A stretch of DNA of 64,000 nt from DATLLN01 sp963797175. GTDB lineage: Bacteria; Actinomycetota; Thermoleophilia; Gaiellales; JAICJC01. Where the stretch lies: the NCBI GenBank assembly GCA_963797175.1, contig CAWCOL010000009.1, forward strand, positions 930,001-994,000. The letters run 5' to 3'. Both the position numbers and the translations under genes were made by a program. Shown in pieces: positions 60,367-64,000 of this stretch (the first letter of the stretch is position 1; the number at the start of each line of letters is the position of its first letter). Under the pieces are notes generated by a model. It had not been told where the DNA came from. It saw nothing but the letters and a program-made list of their open reading frames with translations, and made no database searches.

Positions 60367-61557
60367 ATCATCCAATCATCGCGAGAGGCAGCGGGCACGT
60401 CGCTGACCGTTGAGACACTCTCGCGGCTCGACCAGTTCGAGCCGCTGCGGACCGAGTGGGACGCCCTCGTCCGGGCCATGCCACAGCCCAGCCCGTTCCT
60501 GCTCCACGACTGGCTGGCCGAGTGGTGGCGCATCCGCGCGCACGGCGCCACGATGGTCGTCCACCTGGCCCGCCGCAACGGCGTGCTGGTCGGCGCCGCG
60601 CCGCTGATGATCCGCCGCCAGAAGGGCGTGCGGGTGCTCGAGTTCATCGGCGGCCGCGACTCGGCGCTTGCCGATCTGCTGCTGGCCGACCCGGCCGACA
60701 CCGAGCTGGCCGCGGTGCTGACCCGGCGGATCCGCGCCGGCTCCCACGACGTCGCCGATCTGTTCGGGCTGCGCTCCGACAGCGTGCTGCTGCGCCAGCT
60801 CGCCGGTGCCAGCGTGCACACGATCGAGCGGGTCGAGTCGCCCGTGCTCGACCTGAGCCGCGGCTGGGACGAGGTCTACAAGGAGAAGACGAACGCGAAG
60901 CGGCGCAACCTCCACCGCCGCCGGCGCCGCCAGCTCTCTGAGCTGGGCGACGTCGAGATCGAGATCGCCTCGGCGCCGGACGCGATCCTGGCCGAGCTGG
61001 ACGATGCGGTGCACCTGCACGAGCTGCGCTGGAGCGGCCGCCCGGACGGCTCCGGGTTCGCGACCGCCGAGGGCCGCCGGTTCTACGAGGCAGCGCTGGC
61101 CCGCCTCGCCGCGGACGACGTCGTCCGCCTGCTGATGATGCGGGTGGGCGGCAGGGCGGCGGCGTTCCACCTGTACTTCGCCCTGGGCGGCAGCATGTAC
61201 GTCCACCGGCTCGCGTTCGACCCCGAGCTGGGCCGGTTCTCGCCGGGCGTGATCGCCACGCTGGCAGCGATCGAGGCGGCGTCCGCCGAGGGCCTGACAC
61301 GGGTCGAGTTCCTGGGCGGCGACGAGCGCTACAAGGTCGAGCTGGCGGACGGCTTCGAGCCGATGAACCAGGCGCTGGGCCTGGCCCGCACGCCCCGCGG
61401 GCACGCCTACGCCCACCTGCGCATGGCCGCCATCCGTTCCCGGCGCCGGCTCAAGCGCTCCCCCCGCATCCACACGTTCTACTTCGAGACGCTGGCCTCG
61501 ACGCGCCGCCGCCTGGGCCGCGCCCGCCGCCTGCTGCACCTCTCCTCGGCGCCCTAG
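60367..61557 (+). CDS. FemAB/GNAT-like acyltransferase (cellulose biosynthesis BcsL/CelD type)
   Basis: About 396 residues. SPFLLHDWLAEWW, GAAPLMIRRQKGVRVLEFIGG, YKEKTNAKRRNLHRRRRRQL and the GNAT-like C-terminal part (RAAAFHLYFALGGSMYVHRLAFDPELG, GLTRVEFLGGDERYK) match the acetyltransferase_6 family linked to extracellular polysaccharides. It probably acylates a sugar or aminoacylates a glycan. Start uncertain: the first canonical codon, ATG 60478, would delete the typical N-terminal part (LDQFEPLRTEWDALV). Upstream in frame there are only ATC/GTC/CTG codons after GAGGGGG, so a non-canonical start around 60367 is proposed. Confidence 0.75.
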   Translation: MIQSSREAAGTSLTVETLSRLDQFEPLRTEWDALVRAMPQPSPFLLHDWLAEWWRIRAHGATMVVHLARRNGVLVGAAPLMIRRQKGVRVLEFIGGRDSALADLLLADPADTELAAVLTRRIRAGSHDVADLFGLRSDSVLLRQLAGASVHTIERVESPVLDLSRGWDEVYKEKTNAKRRNLHRRRRRQLSELGDVEIEIASAPDAILAELDDAVHLHELRWSGRPDGSGFATAEGRRFYEAALARLAADDVVRLLMMRVGGRAAAFHLYFALGGSMYVHRLAFDPELGRFSPGVIATLAAIEAASAEGLTRVEFLGGDERYKVELADGFEPMNQALGLARTPRGHAYAHLRMAAIRSRRRLKRSPRIHTFYFETLASTRRRLGRARRLLHLSSAP

Positions 61558-61561
61558 CGGG

Positions 61562-62635
61562 TCACCCGCGCGCGGCCAACGTGCGCTCGTAGACGGTGCG
61601 GTAGCGCTCCAGCATCGCCTCCGGCGACCAGGCCGGCGCGGCGGCCAGCGCCGCGCGGGACAGACGGGCGGCCAGTTCGGGATCGGCCAGCACCCGGTTG
61701 ACGGCATCGGCGACCGCCCCGGCGTCGCCGACCGGCACGTGCTCGGCGATCTCCGGGGTGAGCACGTCGGCGACGCCGTCCACCGCCGTCGTCACCAGCG
61801 AGGCGCCCAGCGAGAGCGCCTCCAGCAGCGTCAGCGGCAGCCCTTCCCACTCGGAGGTCGAGACCATGCAGGTCGAGGCGCCGATCAGTGCGGCGACATC
61901 GTCCACCGGCCCGATGAACCGCACGCGGCCGCCCGCGGCCGCGGTCTCGGCCCGCAGCTGCTCCTCGATCCGGCCGTGGCCGGCGACGACGATGTCGGCC
62001 GCCGGGTCGATCCGGCCGGCGGCGGCGATCAGCGTCGACCACGACTTCTGCGGCACCAGCCGGCCGATCCCGATCACGAGCGGGTCGCCCAGGCCGTAGC
62101 GCTCGCGGATGGCGGCGATCCGTCCCTCGTCGGCGGGGTCGAGCCGCGCACCGTTGTCGATCACCGTCACCCGCGGCGCCGGGTACCCCGCATCCTCCAG
62201 CGAGCGGCCGACCGCGCCGCTGCAGGCGATCACGCTGGGCGCCAGCACCCGCAGGGCACGGGCTGACATCGCGTAGTGCTCCGGCGGGACGCCGTGGAAG
62301 GTGGTGAGCAGCGCGGGCGGCCGGCGCAGGCCGAGCATCGCGGTGCGGGCGGCCATCGCCACGCCCACGGTATGCGCGTGCACGATGTCCGGCCGCGTGC
62401 TGCGCAGCACCCGCCGCATCGCCACGGCGGCCGACGGGCTGGGCAGCAGCCGCCCCCGCTCGAGCGGCGCCAGGTGGTGCACGGCGCCGACCTCGGCCAC
62501 CCGGTCCATCCAGACGCCGCCGTTGGAGATGACCCCGACCTCGTCGCCGCGCGTGACGGCGTCGGCGGCGAGCTGGAGCACCAGCCGCTCCGCGCCGCCC
62601 CGGCCCGTCCGCGGGATCGCCAGCAATAACTTCAT
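61562..62635 (-). CDS. GT4-family glycosyltransferase, paralogue of the 34451 gene
   Basis: 357 residues. MKLLLAIPRTGRGGAERLVL, HAHTVGVAMAART, FHGVPPEHYAMSARALRVL, IGIGRLVPQKSWSTLIAAA and STSEWEGLPLTLLEALSLG repeat the landmarks of the protein at 34451-35542 almost word for word. The C-terminal third diverges more. It probably adds a comparable sugar in a related glycan. It is convergent with the FemAB-like gene (four-base gap), and the start lies three bases from the methylmalonyl-CoA mutase stop. Confidence 0.9.
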   Translation of the reverse strand: MKLLLAIPRTGRGGAERLVLQLAADAVTRGDEVGVISNGGVWMDRVAEVGAVHHLAPLERGRLLPSPSAAVAMRRVLRSTRPDIVHAHTVGVAMAARTAMLGLRRPPALLTTFHGVPPEHYAMSARALRVLAPSVIACSGAVGRSLEDAGYPAPRVTVIDNGARLDPADEGRIAAIRERYGLGDPLVIGIGRLVPQKSWSTLIAAAGRIDPAADIVVAGHGRIEEQLRAETAAAGGRVRFIGPVDDVAALIGASTCMVSTSEWEGLPLTLLEALSLGASLVTTAVDGVADVLTPEIAEHVPVGDAGAVADAVNRVLADPELAARLSRAALAAAPAWSPEAMLERYRTVYERTLAARG

Positions 62636-62638
62636 GGA

Positions 62639-64000
<1,362 letters not shown>

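Overview
The window is about 64 kb of GC-rich (roughly 70% GC by eye), densely coded bacterial chromosome. GTG, TTG and ATG starts are all used, ATGA/GTGA/TGATG overlaps are frequent, and many genes appear to have leaderless promoters. High GC, an acyl-CoA carboxylase with a possible small epsilon-like gene, ATP-type PEP carboxykinase, a two-subunit succinate dehydrogenase paired with an HdrB-like CCG protein, and methylmalonyl-CoA mutase together suggest an actinobacterium, possibly of the Thermoleophilia type. That placement is inference. No rRNA, tRNA, CRISPR array, transposase or phage gene was found.

Positions 1-19.5 kb are central metabolism: an MFS exporter, succinate dehydrogenase (sdhA, sdhB, HdrB-like subunit), pckA, citrate synthase, malate dehydrogenase and succinyl-CoA synthetase. 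Among them sit a GNAT protein, an MFS transporter fused to a cyclic-nucleotide-binding domain, a stand-alone cyclic-nucleotide-binding protein, a ureohydrolase, an atypical SDR, a rhomboid protease overlapping a Lon-type PDZ protease, and two small unknown proteins. From 19.3 to 28.1 kb there is a catabolic cluster: heavy-metal protein, cytochrome c lipoprotein, a frameshifted PfkB kinase, zinc-type dehydrogenase, class III aminotransferase, enoyl-CoA hydratase, ADP-forming acyl-CoA synthetase, a divergent Lrp/AsnC regulator and an MmsA-type CoA-acylating aldehyde dehydrogenase. Biotin carboxylase and carboxyltransferase genes (29.9-33.3 kb) and methylmalonyl-CoA mutase at the right edge would carry propionyl-CoA to succinyl-CoA and into the TCA enzymes.

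Positions 28.9-62.6 kb are largely a cell-surface polysaccharide region: priming sugar transferase, three GT4 glycosyltransferases, O-antigen-ligase/polymerase-like protein, Wzz-like co-polymerase with a degenerate kinase domain, polysaccharide deacetylase, flippase, three sulfotransferases, a FemAB-like acyltransferase, an ATP-grasp ligase, a fourth GT4 enzyme, a Tat lipoprotein and a secreted lysyl-oxidase-like protein. In the middle lie five paralogous secreted right-handed beta-helix (pectate-lyase-like) proteins. Two of these carry six fibronectin-III-like domains each and end in an apparently identical 1.4-kb direct repeat with unusual codon use. The simplest reading is a locus that builds, exports, sulfates and trims a surface polysaccharide. 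A 172-bp element with 16-bp terminal inverted repeats, and a second copy of its core, flank the first beta-helix gene.

The most interesting observations are the possibly sulfated polysaccharide/beta-helix locus, the 1.4-kb perfect repeat and its codon-bias switch, the inverted-repeat element, eight leaderless-promoter signatures including two divergent pairs, the transporter/cNMP-domain fusion, and an SDR lacking the YxxxK catalytic residues.
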